Shown: positions 8,179-18,132, counted from the stretch's first letter. The stretch: 50,526 bases of DNA from an uncultured Bacteroides sp. (GCF_947632445.1 NZ_CANRPM010000016.1:1-50526), one strand, 5' to 3'. Numbers and translations are program-made. The notes: a model not told the origin generated them from the sequence alone.

Positions 8179-8901
8179 ATGAAAAAAAGAGAAATAGTAG
8201 AAGGCATTGAGAAGCAACCTTATTTTGAAACTACTGCATCAATATCAGAGTCAGAGCAATATGACGGGACGAGAGATCTGAGGGAGCTTTATCCTTTTCT
8301 GATTAGTGGAGGTAAAAATACCGAGCGCTATTATTTTATGCACATCAATAATAAGACAGATTATAAATTTAACATCAAACCCAAGTATTTTGGCGATGAA
8401 TCGAGTTATACAGAGGTTTTTGCAAAAAGGATAAAAGAAATATTAAATGTCAATAATGATGCGAAAATATTTTGTGTATTTGATTGGGATACAGTATATG
8501 AGAATAAAACAAATTTAAAGAAGCATGAGGCTTTTGAACAGCAATTCCATGAGGAAATATCAAATGGAATAGTTGTGCTGTGTCCAAGTATGCCAAGTAT
8601 TGAGTATTGGTTCTTGCTTCATTTTATAGATGACTCTAAATTGCGAAAGAGTTGCAATAGAACACTAAAAGAGTTGAATCCATATTTAAAGCCATACTTT
8701 AATCATCCAGAAAAGTCGTTGAAAAAGCTACTGAAGAGCGAAAAGTATCTAATAGATGCTACTTGGGTGGAACGGCTATGTGCTGACGGAAAACTGAATG
8801 AAGCCATAAGGCGAGCTGAAAAAAATATTGATGTTGCAACTGTTTCTGGAGAATTGTATAAACAATCGTATTCTTATGTATATAAGGTGTTCAAGAAATA
8901 G
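8179..8901 (+). CDS. RloB family protein (AbiLii-like), putative effector
   Basis: A 240-aa RloB-domain protein. It keeps the RloB landmarks: an SGGKNTERYYF segment (corresponding to EGEKTEPxYF), FCVFDWDT (the acidic FDxD strand), and CPSMPSIEYWFLLHF. These fit a Toprim-like nuclease fold with acidic metal-binding residues. The first acidic position of the motif (usually EGE) reads SGG here, a deviation worth noting. It starts 4 bases after RloA and is surely co-translated. It ends facing the vsr gene tail to tail. Confidence 0.83.
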   Translation: MKKREIVEGIEKQPYFETTASISESEQYDGTRDLRELYPFLISGGKNTERYYFMHINNKTDYKFNIKPKYFGDESSYTEVFAKRIKEILNVNNDAKIFCVFDWDTVYENKTNLKKHEAFEQQFHEEISNGIVVLCPSMPSIEYWFLLHFIDDSKLRKSCNRTLKELNPYLKPYFNHPEKSLKKLLKSEKYLIDATWVERLCADGKLNEAIRRAEKNIDVATVSGELYKQSYSYVYKVFKK

Positions 8902-8980
8902 AAAAAGATACGATTCCAAGCACTCCGCCTGTAATGAAAAATCTTCTTTCCATAAACAATGTCAGTCAATACTTAATATT

Positions 8981-9433
8981 TTATGCCTCAACAAATGTTT
9001 GCCGTTTATTATGAGACTGAAGTGTAATTGCGGTCTCAATTTTGTCAATAGTTTCCAAGAATAGGGGTACTGTTAAGTTGCATTCCCATATTGTTATAAC
9101 ATTCCATCCAATCTGTTGAAGCATTATTATGGCATTTTTATCTCTTCGCTGATTGCTGCGAATCTTTGCTTGCCAGTATTCTACATTAGACTTAGGCAGT
9201 ACAAAGTGTTTGCATCCTTCGTGTCCATGCCAGAAACATCCATTTACGAAGATTACAGTTTTGTATTTCGGCAAAACGATATCCGGTTTGCCTGGAAGTT
9301 TGCTGACATTGATACGATAGCGATATCCTCTGCGAAACAATTCCTTTCTTACAAGAACTTCCGGTTTGGTATTCTTGGAACGAATTTGAGACATACAATG
9401 ATGGCGCTGCTCATTAGTCAATGTATCCGACAT
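8981..9433 (-). CDS. vsr: very short patch repair endonuclease Vsr
   Basis: A 150-aa endonuclease that nicks 5' of the T in T:G mismatches produced by deamination of 5-methylcytosine, protecting the genome from the mutagenic cost of a C5 methyltransferase. Signatures: MSQIRSKNTKPEVLVRKELF, GYRYRINVSKLPGKPDIVLP (the conserved catalytic Asp in PDIV), FVNGCFWHGH and the CKHF zinc-type segment, IWECNL at the end. The length is standard. It is divergent from the Dcm-type gene at 9649, its expected partner. Confidence 0.95.
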   Translation of the reverse strand: MSDTLTNEQRHHCMSQIRSKNTKPEVLVRKELFRRGYRYRINVSKLPGKPDIVLPKYKTVIFVNGCFWHGHEGCKHFVLPKSNVEYWQAKIRSNQRRDKNAIIMLQQIGWNVITIWECNLTVPLFLETIDKIETAITLQSHNKRQTFVEA

Positions 9434-9592
9434 TCGAACTCTTTCATTTTTTTCTGTGTATTATCATTGTAAAGATACGAATTATTCGTCAAAGAGTATG
9501 TAATCGCGGCAGGTCAATATTAAAATAATTAACAAAAAAAAGATGATGGTTGTTTTTTTATTTAGTTGATGTCCTGATTTGCAGGAAATACG

Positions 9593-9600
9593 TATCTTTG
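9593..9600 (+). promoter_or_regulatory. -7 element of the Dcm-Z1-AIPR operon
   Basis: TATCTTTG is a perfect TAnnTTTG. It places the transcript start near 9606, so the in-frame ATG at 9550 cannot be used; this supports a downstream start for the methyltransferase. A TATCTTTA on the other strand near 9469-9476 could be the counterpart for vsr. Confidence 0.6.
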
Positions 9601-9648
9601 TATAATGCTATTCAGTTATACATAATTATGCGGAGCGCAAACCATAAA

Positions 9649-10725
9649 ATGAAGAAAACCAGTGAAAAAATGATAGGCATAGACCTCTTTGCCGGGGCAG
9701 GCGGTTTAAGCTTAGGGGCAGAAATGGCAGGCATATCGATGCGGTACGCTGTTGAAGTGGACACTCATGCGGCGGCTTCATATAGAAAAAATTTTAAAGA
9801 CGCCACAGTCTTCTGTGAAGATATCAGAAAGCTTTCAACTGACAGATTAAAGTCCGAACCCGTTTTTATAATAATGGGCGGCCCTCCATGTCAAGGATTT
9901 TCACTCTCAAATACAAAAACCAGGGATATGTCAAATCCGAATAACAGAATGTTTGAGGAGTTTTTACGTTTTGTAAAAGACATAGACCCAACGTGGTTTG
10001 TATTTGAGAATGTATATGGGCTGACAAAGTTTAAAAATGGAAACGAGAACATTCAAGATCATATAGAAAAGCGATTCAGGACTATAGGCTATGAAGTTAA
10101 CTCAAAAATTTTGTATGCTTCAGACTATGGCGTGCCGCAACGCCGAAACCGGTTGTTTATTGTTGGAAATAGAAATGGAATCAAATTCGAATTTCCAGAC
10201 AAACTCGATTATTCAGTTTCTGTTGATGAAGCAATCAGCGATTTGCCGATTCTCATCAATGGAGAGGTTCTAATGGAGGGGAAATATACTATTCCATTTG
10301 AGCAGGCGACTCCATATGCTCAGTTAATGAGGGAGAAATCAAAAGCCCCGACCCAGAATATTGTATCACGAAATAGAGACTATGTAATCGAGCGTTACAA
10401 ATATATTGGCGAAGGTGAGAATTGGTCGTCTATTCCCGACCATTTAATGGGAAACTATGCCGATAAAAAACGATGCCACAGCGGAATCTATAAACGACTA
10501 ACCGGAAGCAGGCCATCGGTGGTTATATCTAATTATAGAAAAAGTATGCTCATACATCCCCATCAAAATAGAGGGCTATCAGTCCGTGAAGCTGCCCGGT
10601 TGCAAAGTTTCCCTGACCATTTTATATTTGAAGGACCGATATCATATGTGCAGCAGCAGATTGGCAATGCCGTTCCACCATTGTTAGCAAAAGCCGTTAT
10701 GGAGAAAATATTAAGTTATAAATAG
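9649..10725 (+). CDS. DNA (cytosine-5) methyltransferase, Dcm type
   Basis: A 358-aa C5-cytosine methyltransferase with motifs in order: I IDLFAGAGGLSLG (residues 11-23), IV GGPPCQGFS with catalytic Cys near residue 81, VI FENV, VIII QRRNRLFIVG, IX GLSVREAARLQSFPDHF and X QQIGNAVPPLLAKAV. The target-recognition region lies between VIII and IX and is short. Starts at 9628 or 9670 are possible; 9649 (MKKTSEKM) is chosen as downstream of the -7 element with GGAG at 9632-9635. It is first in a tight operon with the GHKL ATPase 5 bases on. It should mark host DNA so that the following nuclease complex discriminates self. The recognition sequence cannot be read from the protein. Confidence 0.93.
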   Translation: MKKTSEKMIGIDLFAGAGGLSLGAEMAGISMRYAVEVDTHAAASYRKNFKDATVFCEDIRKLSTDRLKSEPVFIIMGGPPCQGFSLSNTKTRDMSNPNNRMFEEFLRFVKDIDPTWFVFENVYGLTKFKNGNENIQDHIEKRFRTIGYEVNSKILYASDYGVPQRRNRLFIVGNRNGIKFEFPDKLDYSVSVDEAISDLPILINGEVLMEGKYTIPFEQATPYAQLMREKSKAPTQNIVSRNRDYVIERYKYIGEGENWSSIPDHLMGNYADKKRCHSGIYKRLTGSRPSVVISNYRKSMLIHPHQNRGLSVREAARLQSFPDHFIFEGPISYVQQQIGNAVPPLLAKAVMEKILSYK

Positions 10726-10730
10726 CATTT

Positions 10731-12242
10731 ATGGGCACCTATAAAGAAAATATACCCAAAGCAGACATGCTGATGGGGTCGATGCGCTCAATGGGTTATT
10801 CCTTTGAGTCCGCTATCGCTGATGTTATTGACAACAGCATTAGTGCTGGATGCTCATATGTTTCTCTGCTTTTCCCAACCGATTCATTCCAGAAAACAGC
10901 CGTTGGTATTCTTGACGATGGTTGCGGACTGTCTCGTGAAGAACTTTTTGAGGCTATGTGCTACGGCAGTTCTGCGGCAGAGGCAACACGTTCGGAAAAT
11001 GATTTGGGAAGATTTGGTTTGGGTCTTAAAGCTGCTTCATTATCACAATGCCGCATATTGACTGTTGTGAGTATGCAGGACGGGGCTGTCTGTGCATATT
11101 CGTGGGATTATAATTACATACTTGAACACAAGAAATGGTTTGTTAATGAGTTGACTGCTGATGAAATATCACATTTGCCATATATAGAGAATCTGCATAA
11201 AACTGAAAAAGTTAATGGAAGCGGAACGCTCGTGATATGGGAAGACTTTGATGTATTGGAGAAGTCCAGTCATGGACAAGTCTTCAGTACGCTTCGTGAA
11301 TTAAGCGACAAAGTGCAGGAGCACGTCGCTCTTATTTTTCACCGCTATATTTCTGCAAAGAAACTTGTAATTTGGATTAACAACGCAAAGGTAAAGGCGC
11401 AGGATCCATTTCTTGAAGCAAATCCTAAAACCACAACAAAGAAGGAGAGAACTATTGCGTTGCGGGACAGTCAGGGGATAGAACGGCTGATCAAGGTTCG
11501 TCCGTTTGTGTTGCCATTTGGCTCGGACTTAACGGAGAAAGATAAAAAACTATTGGGCGGGACTGAAAATTTGAGGACAAGACAAGGATTCTATATTTAC
11601 AGAAATCAGAGACTTATTATTTATGGGACTTGGTTTGGACTCAAACGTAGCGAATTGACAAAAAATGCCAGAATACGCGTAGATATTCCCAACTCACTGG
11701 ATGATATTTGGGGCATTGATATAAAAAAGCAAAATGCCTCAATTCCGAAATCGATACAGAATCAGTTGAAAAAAACGGTTGAGGAGGCAATGGATATTTC
11801 TGTCAGGAAACAGACGCATCGCGGCCGCAAGGATAATTCAGAGGACAATATAAGTCATATCTGGGATAGAATGCGGGGCAGAAACAATTCATATTATTAC
11901 CAAATAAACAGAAACAGCCCTCTGTACAAATATGTAATGGATCGGATTTCTGATGATGTTGCGGACATCATGGAAACGCTGATATCAGAAATTGAAAAGA
12001 GGATTCCGGTGCAGGATATATATATTGACAGATGCAATGATGCTATCCTTGTTGAGGATAAAAAGCAGTATCTCGAAGATGATTTTCAACTGGGAATAAC
12101 CCTCATTGATAAAGCGGTAAAACATGGCAGAGAACTTAACGATGCTATTGATACGATTATGACGGCGGAACCATGGTGCTGCCATCCGCAAATGAAAGAA
12201 ATGCTGATAAACTATTATGCCGATGAAAATATCCAACGATGA
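10731..12242 (+). CDS. GHKL ATPase, MORC/MutL-like, of an MZA-type island
   Basis: A 503-aa protein with a Bergerat (GHKL) ATP-binding fold: N-box AIADVIDNSISA near residue 30, G1 box DDGCG near 62, and G2 GRFGLGLKAAS near 95. An S5-type domain follows and then a helical, charged C-terminus. GHKL ATPases of this kind dimerise on ATP binding and are thought to act as DNA clamps or remodelers. They were linked by comparative genomics to restriction islands with Z1 helicase, AIPR and PD-(D/E)XK proteins. The stop at 12242 overlaps the Z1 gene start by 26 bases. Confidence 0.88.
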   Translation: MGTYKENIPKADMLMGSMRSMGYSFESAIADVIDNSISAGCSYVSLLFPTDSFQKTAVGILDDGCGLSREELFEAMCYGSSAAEATRSENDLGRFGLGLKAASLSQCRILTVVSMQDGAVCAYSWDYNYILEHKKWFVNELTADEISHLPYIENLHKTEKVNGSGTLVIWEDFDVLEKSSHGQVFSTLRELSDKVQEHVALIFHRYISAKKLVIWINNAKVKAQDPFLEANPKTTTKKERTIALRDSQGIERLIKVRPFVLPFGSDLTEKDKKLLGGTENLRTRQGFYIYRNQRLIIYGTWFGLKRSELTKNARIRVDIPNSLDDIWGIDIKKQNASIPKSIQNQLKKTVEEAMDISVRKQTHRGRKDNSEDNISHIWDRMRGRNNSYYYQINRNSPLYKYVMDRISDDVADIMETLISEIEKRIPVQDIYIDRCNDAILVEDKKQYLEDDFQLGITLIDKAVKHGRELNDAIDTIMTAEPWCCHPQMKEMLINYYADENIQR

Positions 12243-15069
12243 GTTCAATGATCTTATTATGGTCATCAAACGCCGTATCGGAGTTGACAAGCGAAACGGC
12301 AAGACCCTAAAATACGAAGATATTGACTCCTACATAGACAAGGGTCTTGAATTTATCCCTGTCGTCCTAACTGCAGAAGACAGAGCGGAAGTTTTTCGTG
12401 CTATTGAAACCGAGGAGGCAATAAAACATACTAAAGGAAATTGTATATTCGATGACTATGATGATCCCCATAATTGGTATGAGCATACGGAGATAGAAGA
12501 TGAACATTTTTGGAGACGGTACAGCAGATATTTGAGAGAAGAATCATCGTTGGATGAGAAGAGTATCGACCTGCTGGACAAGACAACGCTGCCTGCAATT
12601 ATGAACTGTCTTTGCAACCCAAAAGAGGAGCATAAAGGCAGACGCCTTGTTCGCGGTCTGGTTATAGGAGATGTCCAATCTGGAAAAACAGCGACATATT
12701 CAGGCTTAATTTGCAAGGCTGTTGATGCTGGATATAAGGTGGTTATCCTGCTTGCAGGAATAACAGAGAATCTTCGCCGACAGACACAGGAACGAGTGGA
12801 TCAGGGTATAGTCGGTCTCGAAATTAAAAGAGATGATATAACGAAAATAGAGAAGCCCAAACGCGTCGGTGTTGGCAAATATGACAAACAATTGCTCGCA
12901 TCGTCATATACAACTCAATCATCTGATTTTGTAGGACAAAAGGACAGCATTTTCGTATCGCTTGAAGCGCAGCGTTCTGTTGTCCTGTTTGTCGTTAAGA
13001 AGAATGTGTCAGTTCTTACAAAGTTGTATAACTGGTTAAAAAATAGCAATTATGATCATTTGGAAGAATGCGTGAATGCGCCGCTGCTGCTTATAGACGA
13101 TGAGGCTGATAATGCCTCTGTCAATACAAACAGAGATGAAACAAATCCGACAAAGACCAATGCTATTATAAGAAAGGTTTGCAATTTGTTCAAAACTGCA
13201 TCATATGTGGGCTTTACGGCCACACCATTCGCAAATGTATTCATTGATCCGGATTCGGTCGATGATATGAAAAATGCTGATTTGTTCCCAGAGCATTTTA
13301 TATATACGCTGCCAACTCCGTCAACATACATAGGCGCAAAACAAATATTCCATCCCGAATCCATGTATTACCGCAATATAAGACCTATCATTGATATAGA
13401 TGAACCGGATTATGGAGATGAAAGCTGGCGTGACTGGGCTCGTACACATATAGACGAGTTGAATGCAGGCACATTCTATTACAGGCATCAGAAAGAATGG
13501 TGCGGCATTTTTCCCGATTCGTTAAAAGAGGCCGTTTATTGTTTCTTCATGGCAAACGTTATTCGGGATTTGCGCGGACATGGATCAGCACCAAGAAGTA
13601 TGTTGGTAAACATGTCTCGATTCGTGAAGGTGCAAAATGTAATCAAGGAAGAGGTAAAACGTATTTATAGCGAGTTTAAGAGCGTTATAGAGAAAGACTT
13701 TTGCGGAGATTCAACTAAGAATACTAATCTGCCGCTGTATAAAGAATTAAAGCAATTATGGGACAAACATTATAGTTTCGTAGCGGATGTCTCATTTGAT
13801 AGAGTTGTTAAAAAAGACAATTTGGTCAAAGCAATTGAGCAAATAAAAGTATTGGTTGTAAACGGTCTGAAATCGAGCGGGAAACTCGATTACAAAGGAA
13901 ACCCGTCATTGCGCGTTATCGCCGTAGGCGGTCTTGCTCTGTCTCGGGGTTTGACCTTGGAGGGGTTGCTGACGAGTTATTTCTATCGCAATACAGCTAC
14001 TTTTGATGTGCTGATGCAGATGGGACGGTGGTTTGGATATAGAAAAGGATATGAAGACATTTTCCAAATATGGACAAGCGAAGAGAGTGCAAGCTGGTAT
14101 GGCGAAATATCAATGGCGTCAGAAGACTTAAAGAGAGAGCTGAAAGAGATGTTTGCACAACGGCTGACGCCAAAGGATTTTGGGATTAAAGTGCGCGACA
14201 ATTGTCAAGAGTTGCAAATTACGGCAAGCAATAAGATGAGGCAGGCGTACAATCTGGACATTCTGGAATCATTTTATGGCAATATATACGAAACACCGTA
14301 TATCAGTCTGAATGCGGCTCACAATGCTATAAATTTGAAGCAGGTGAACTGGCTGGCAGAGGAGCTGTATAAAAGGAATTACTCGTTTGACAGGTTTAAA
14401 AGCAATTCCTCTTTAATAGTAAAAGATGTCTCTAAAGATGTCATAGTTGAGTTTGTAAAAAATATCAAAAGCTCAAAAGTCAACCCGAATTTCAATACAG
14501 AATATATTTTAGATTTTATAACGGACGCGAATACTGTTAGGTTGGAGAAATGGGATATCGTGTTCCAAAGCGGTGATTCAGAAAAATGCTATGGTATACC
14601 GCATATTGAATCAGTCAAATGCGCTGCGCGCACTGTTCATATCGAGAATAATGCTATTGCTGTAAGTTCGAGGCGTAAACTGTTGAGTACTCAAGAGGGC
14701 GCTTACGGACTATCCGAGAGAGAGTTGGCGGTCGTGAAGGAAAAGTGTAAAGAACAGTGGCGCAGGGAAGGTAAAAATGAAAATCGGGAAATTCCGAACA
14801 GGGCATATTTTGAGTACCTGCCCGACCGCAAACCGCTGCTGATTATTATGCTTATTGAGCCGGTGAAGGTGGAAGGCAAAGACGAAAAGAGAAAATTGTC
14901 CGAATACCGTGAGGCGTTGGGTGAAGATAAAATGGCAGCCTTTGCCATAGGCTTCCCCGGAGTGAAAAATGTTCAAAATGTAAAGCACTACAAGGCAAAC
15001 AAAATATATTATCAGCAGTTTATGCAGGATGAGTCAGAAGATATTGAATATGATGAAGCAGTACAATAG
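12217..15069 (+). CDS. Z1-domain superfamily II helicase/ATPase
   Basis: A 950-aa protein with the Z1 domain. Walker A is GDVQSGKTATYSG near residue 150, motif II is LLIDDEAD near 291, motif III is GFTATPFAN near 331, and motifs V-VI are GGLALSRGLTLEG and LMQMGRWFGYR near 575-605. The C-terminal 300 residues are the uncharacterised Z1-associated region. Z1 proteins are predicted DNA translocases that work with GHKL ATPases and nucleases in defence islands. Starts at 12217 and 12223 are both possible and both overlap the upstream gene, consistent with coupled translation. The 3' end overlaps the next gene. Confidence 0.92.
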   Translation: MPMKISNDEFNDLIMVIKRRIGVDKRNGKTLKYEDIDSYIDKGLEFIPVVLTAEDRAEVFRAIETEEAIKHTKGNCIFDDYDDPHNWYEHTEIEDEHFWRRYSRYLREESSLDEKSIDLLDKTTLPAIMNCLCNPKEEHKGRRLVRGLVIGDVQSGKTATYSGLICKAVDAGYKVVILLAGITENLRRQTQERVDQGIVGLEIKRDDITKIEKPKRVGVGKYDKQLLASSYTTQSSDFVGQKDSIFVSLEAQRSVVLFVVKKNVSVLTKLYNWLKNSNYDHLEECVNAPLLLIDDEADNASVNTNRDETNPTKTNAIIRKVCNLFKTASYVGFTATPFANVFIDPDSVDDMKNADLFPEHFIYTLPTPSTYIGAKQIFHPESMYYRNIRPIIDIDEPDYGDESWRDWARTHIDELNAGTFYYRHQKEWCGIFPDSLKEAVYCFFMANVIRDLRGHGSAPRSMLVNMSRFVKVQNVIKEEVKRIYSEFKSVIEKDFCGDSTKNTNLPLYKELKQLWDKHYSFVADVSFDRVVKKDNLVKAIEQIKVLVVNGLKSSGKLDYKGNPSLRVIAVGGLALSRGLTLEGLLTSYFYRNTATFDVLMQMGRWFGYRKGYEDIFQIWTSEESASWYGEISMASEDLKRELKEMFAQRLTPKDFGIKVRDNCQELQITASNKMRQAYNLDILESFYGNIYETPYISLNAAHNAINLKQVNWLAEELYKRNYSFDRFKSNSSLIVKDVSKDVIVEFVKNIKSSKVNPNFNTEYILDFITDANTVRLEKWDIVFQSGDSEKCYGIPHIESVKCAARTVHIENNAIAVSSRRKLLSTQEGAYGLSERELAVVKEKCKEQWRREGKNENREIPNRAYFEYLPDRKPLLIIMLIEPVKVEGKDEKRKLSEYREALGEDKMAAFAIGFPGVKNVQNVKHYKANKIYYQQFMQDESEDIEYDEAVQ

Positions 15070-15979
15070 TCAGGATATATACGGAATCTTCTCTGCAGGT
15101 TTTGAGCAGGGCTTTTTCAGAAGAGTTGGAACCGCCCGGGAAATCGACACGTATGTCGGCAAAGATGACAAAGGTCGGTATGCCTTCAAGTTCAAAGGTC
15201 AGTATATCCCAACACGAATCTTCGGCTCCGAAGTAATATCTGTCGAACAATATGAGGAGAATAGCTCATATTCACTAATATTTTTGCTTGAGAAGGAAGA
15301 ACTTCTTGAACGCTTTTGCATATTCTGTCAGGATCTGCTGTCTTCGGTTGACGGGATAACTGACCAAACTGAAGGCTATCGGGCAATATGCAACAGATAT
15401 GCGTCGTGGAAGCGGCTGTTCAAGCCTAATCACGGGGATATGACCGAGCCGGAAATTATGGGATTGATCGGCGAAATGCTGTTCTTAAAGAACGAGATGA
15501 TTCCAAAATATGGAACGGATAAGGCAATAGATGGCTGGATGGGGCCGGAAAAAACAAACAAGGATTTTTCCATAGACAGTGTTTGGTATGAGGTAAAAAC
15601 CGTTAGCGCAGGGAAAGATTCTGTGCATATATCTTCGATAGAACAGTTGGACAGCGATGTTGACGGATATTTGGCTGTATACAAACTGGAGAAAATGAGC
15701 CCTGGATATGAAGGCATTAAGCTCAGCTCTCTTGCGAATGAAATTATGACATTGATAAGCAATGATTTCTATAAAGAAATGTTTGCCGGAAAACTAATGT
15801 CATCCGGTTTTAACTGGTCAAGCGACTACGATAATTTTGTATATTCCCAAAGCTCGTTTGCCAAATATCTCGTGTCGGACGGCTTCCCGCGCATTATGCG
15901 CAATAACATTGCTCTGCCAATTATAAAAGTTCAGTATGAGCTTATCCTTTCGAATATAGAACAGTTCAAACAATCATAA
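15029..15979 (+). CDS. PD-(D/E)XK motif protein (DUF4420)
   Basis: A 316-aa protein matching the PD-(D/E)XK/DUF4420 family found beside Z1 and AIPR genes. The nuclease core is GLIGEMLFLKN (helix with conserved Glu), then a DGWMGPEKTNKDFSI strand carrying the Asp near residue 180, then WYEVKT near 187 (the ExK). This makes it the likely DNA-cutting subunit. In-frame ATGs at 15029, 15050 and 15053 all lie inside the Z1 3' end, so overlap holds whichever is used. It sits 14 bases before the AIPR gene. Confidence 0.85.
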   Translation: MSQKILNMMKQYNSQDIYGIFSAGFEQGFFRRVGTAREIDTYVGKDDKGRYAFKFKGQYIPTRIFGSEVISVEQYEENSSYSLIFLLEKEELLERFCIFCQDLLSSVDGITDQTEGYRAICNRYASWKRLFKPNHGDMTEPEIMGLIGEMLFLKNEMIPKYGTDKAIDGWMGPEKTNKDFSIDSVWYEVKTVSAGKDSVHISSIEQLDSDVDGYLAVYKLEKMSPGYEGIKLSSLANEIMTLISNDFYKEMFAGKLMSSGFNWSSDYDNFVYSQSSFAKYLVSDGFPRIMRNNIALPIIKVQYELILSNIEQFKQS

Positions 15980-15993
15980 TAATAAGTGCAACA

Positions 15994-18111
15994 ATGGAGA
16001 TAGGTGAATTTAGGACACAGTTTATGGAGCAGCTTCGCTTCGATGCAGAGCATGAAGGTTCGGCGCCAGATGCGCAGTTTATTAGCAAAGCGTTGGAACT
16101 TCTGGAAGAAATTGGCGATGTTTCCGACCCTATGCCTATATCCATTGAGATGAAAGGCCGCCGGGGGAGAATAATGTCTTTTGACGCCTATGCCTATGAC
16201 GAAGCAGATGAGGCGTTGGTTATGATTGTCAGTGATTTCGTCAATGAGATTGACAATGTCCCCACTTTGACCAACACCCGCATTGACGAGTTGTTCATGC
16301 GTATGAGAAATTTTATCGAAGAGAGTGTCGAAGGTGATATCTCTGCATATTGCGACGATTCAGACCAAGCTATCAATATTGCAAAGGAAATCAAGGCTAA
16401 GGTGGGCAAGAGTATGCTGACTACCGAAATATCCCGTTTCAAATTTATCATCCTTTCCAATGCACTTCTCAGCAAGCAGGTTAAAAATGTCAGCCGAGAA
16501 GAATTTCTTGATCGCCCAGTTGAGTTGAATGTATGGACAATCGAACGTTTTCATCAGACATATGCATCCAATTCCAGTGAAATTATAGAGATTGCTACAA
16601 AAGATTTCGATTGTGAAGGGATTCAGTACCTCAAAGCGGATATTGGAGAGGGGGCAAACTATGATGCCTATCTTGGCATTGTACCTGGAGACTTTCTGGC
16701 AAAGATTTACTGCAAATACGGAAGCAAACTTCTTCAAGGAAATATTCGTGCTTTTTTAAGTGTGAGAGGAAAAGTCAATAAGGGAATACGAGAAACCATC
16801 ATAAAGAGCCCTGAAAATTTCTTTACATACAACAATGGCATTGCTGTGGTTGCCCGTTCGATCGAGTTTTCCGATGATGGGACAAAGATTGTATACCTTA
16901 AAGATCCTCAGATAATAAACGGCGGTCAGACTACAGCTTCGCTGGCTAATGCAAAAATCAAGAAGGAGGTAAAAGAGAACGGAATGGACAACCTGTTTGT
17001 TCCAATGAAACTAACGGTGCTCAATGTTGATGATGATATGTCAGAGGAGGATATAGAACGGTACAATAGCATTACTAAAACAATATCTCAATGCGCAAAC
17101 AGTCAAAATGCAGTATCAGAAGCAGACTTCTTCTCCAATCACCCATTTCATGTCTTAATGGAACAATTGTCAAGAAAGAAGATGGCGCCTCCGGTAAATG
17201 GGAATCCGTATCAGACAATTTGGTTTTACGAACGATCAAGAGGCAAATGGGAACAGGAACAAATGCAACTCAGCCCTGCCGCTCGAGCAAAATTCTGCGA
17301 GAAGCATCCTAAAAGTCAAGTTATTAAAAAGGAGAAACTGGCGAAATGTCTTAATGCGTTTGCTATGAATCCGCATGAAGTCTGCCAAAGTTCAGCTATC
17401 AATTTTTCGCATTTTGCCAAAACAATCGACAACTTGTATGAAACCTCGAAAGAGAGTATTAATGAGGTGTATTTCTCGAAATGTGTATGCTCTGTGATAA
17501 TTTTTGATTCTTTGGATCGCCGCATTAACAAAGCGGAATGGTATCCAACCGGCGGTAATAAGGCGCAGATTATCCCATATACTATTGCTAAGATGATGAC
17601 GATGATTCCCAAAGATATGGATTTGGATTGGAAACTTATCTGGCAGAAGCAGGAGATGTACCCTGCTCTTGAGAAAGAGCTGATGAAATTGGCACATATT
17701 ATTCATGATTTCTTTGAAAAAGAAGCGCAAGGCGGATTGGTTCGAAGCATGGCTCGTCGTGCAGATACTTGGAATAAATGTAAAAGTCTGCCACTGTCAT
17801 TGTCAGACGAGTTTATGTCGACTTTAATTTCAAAAAATGAGATGAAGCAGGAGGAGTCTGCTGCTAAAAAAGAAAGAAAATTCAGCCAGAATATAGATGT
17901 TTCAGTTGAGATTTTTAAGTTAGGTGCTGAATACTGGAATAAGGTATATCACGACTTATCAAAAGAGAATATATTGCCTTATGGCGATGTCGCATTTATC
18001 GGTAGCATCGCGGAGTATATAAAGCGAAATTCGCTGCCGTCAGCCGCGCAATGCAAACGCCTTGTCAAGATTATTGAGAAGGCAGAGGATAAGGGCTATA
18101 TTATGCCATAA
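15994..18111 (+). CDS. AIPR family (abortive infection phage resistance) protein
   Basis: A 705-aa protein. The AIPR core is visible at GANYDAYLGIVPGDFLAKIY, RAFLSVRGKVNKGIRETI, PENFFTYNNGIAVVA and LKDPQIINGGQTTASL (residues 215-320), the most conserved stretch of the family. AIPR proteins occur in phage-resistance plasmids and in Z1/GHKL islands; the biochemical activity is not settled. It is the last gene of the operon and is followed 21 bases later by a strong hairpin facing the relaxase gene. Confidence 0.9.
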   Translation: MEIGEFRTQFMEQLRFDAEHEGSAPDAQFISKALELLEEIGDVSDPMPISIEMKGRRGRIMSFDAYAYDEADEALVMIVSDFVNEIDNVPTLTNTRIDELFMRMRNFIEESVEGDISAYCDDSDQAINIAKEIKAKVGKSMLTTEISRFKFIILSNALLSKQVKNVSREEFLDRPVELNVWTIERFHQTYASNSSEIIEIATKDFDCEGIQYLKADIGEGANYDAYLGIVPGDFLAKIYCKYGSKLLQGNIRAFLSVRGKVNKGIRETIIKSPENFFTYNNGIAVVARSIEFSDDGTKIVYLKDPQIINGGQTTASLANAKIKKEVKENGMDNLFVPMKLTVLNVDDDMSEEDIERYNSITKTISQCANSQNAVSEADFFSNHPFHVLMEQLSRKKMAPPVNGNPYQTIWFYERSRGKWEQEQMQLSPAARAKFCEKHPKSQVIKKEKLAKCLNAFAMNPHEVCQSSAINFSHFAKTIDNLYETSKESINEVYFSKCVCSVIIFDSLDRRINKAEWYPTGGNKAQIIPYTIAKMMTMIPKDMDLDWKLIWQKQEMYPALEKELMKLAHIIHDFFEKEAQGGLVRSMARRADTWNKCKSLPLSLSDEFMSTLISKNEMKQEESAAKKERKFSQNIDVSVEIFKLGAEYWNKVYHDLSKENILPYGDVAFIGSIAEYIKRNSLPSAAQCKRLVKIIEKAEDKGYIMP

Positions 18112-18132
18112 TTTTTCAGATATCAAGACATA

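Noticed and set aside
8981..18111. BREX or DISARM system
   Set aside because: No PglZ, BrxL, DrmA/DrmB or phospholipase D genes; GHKL, Z1 and AIPR point to the MORC/MZA class.
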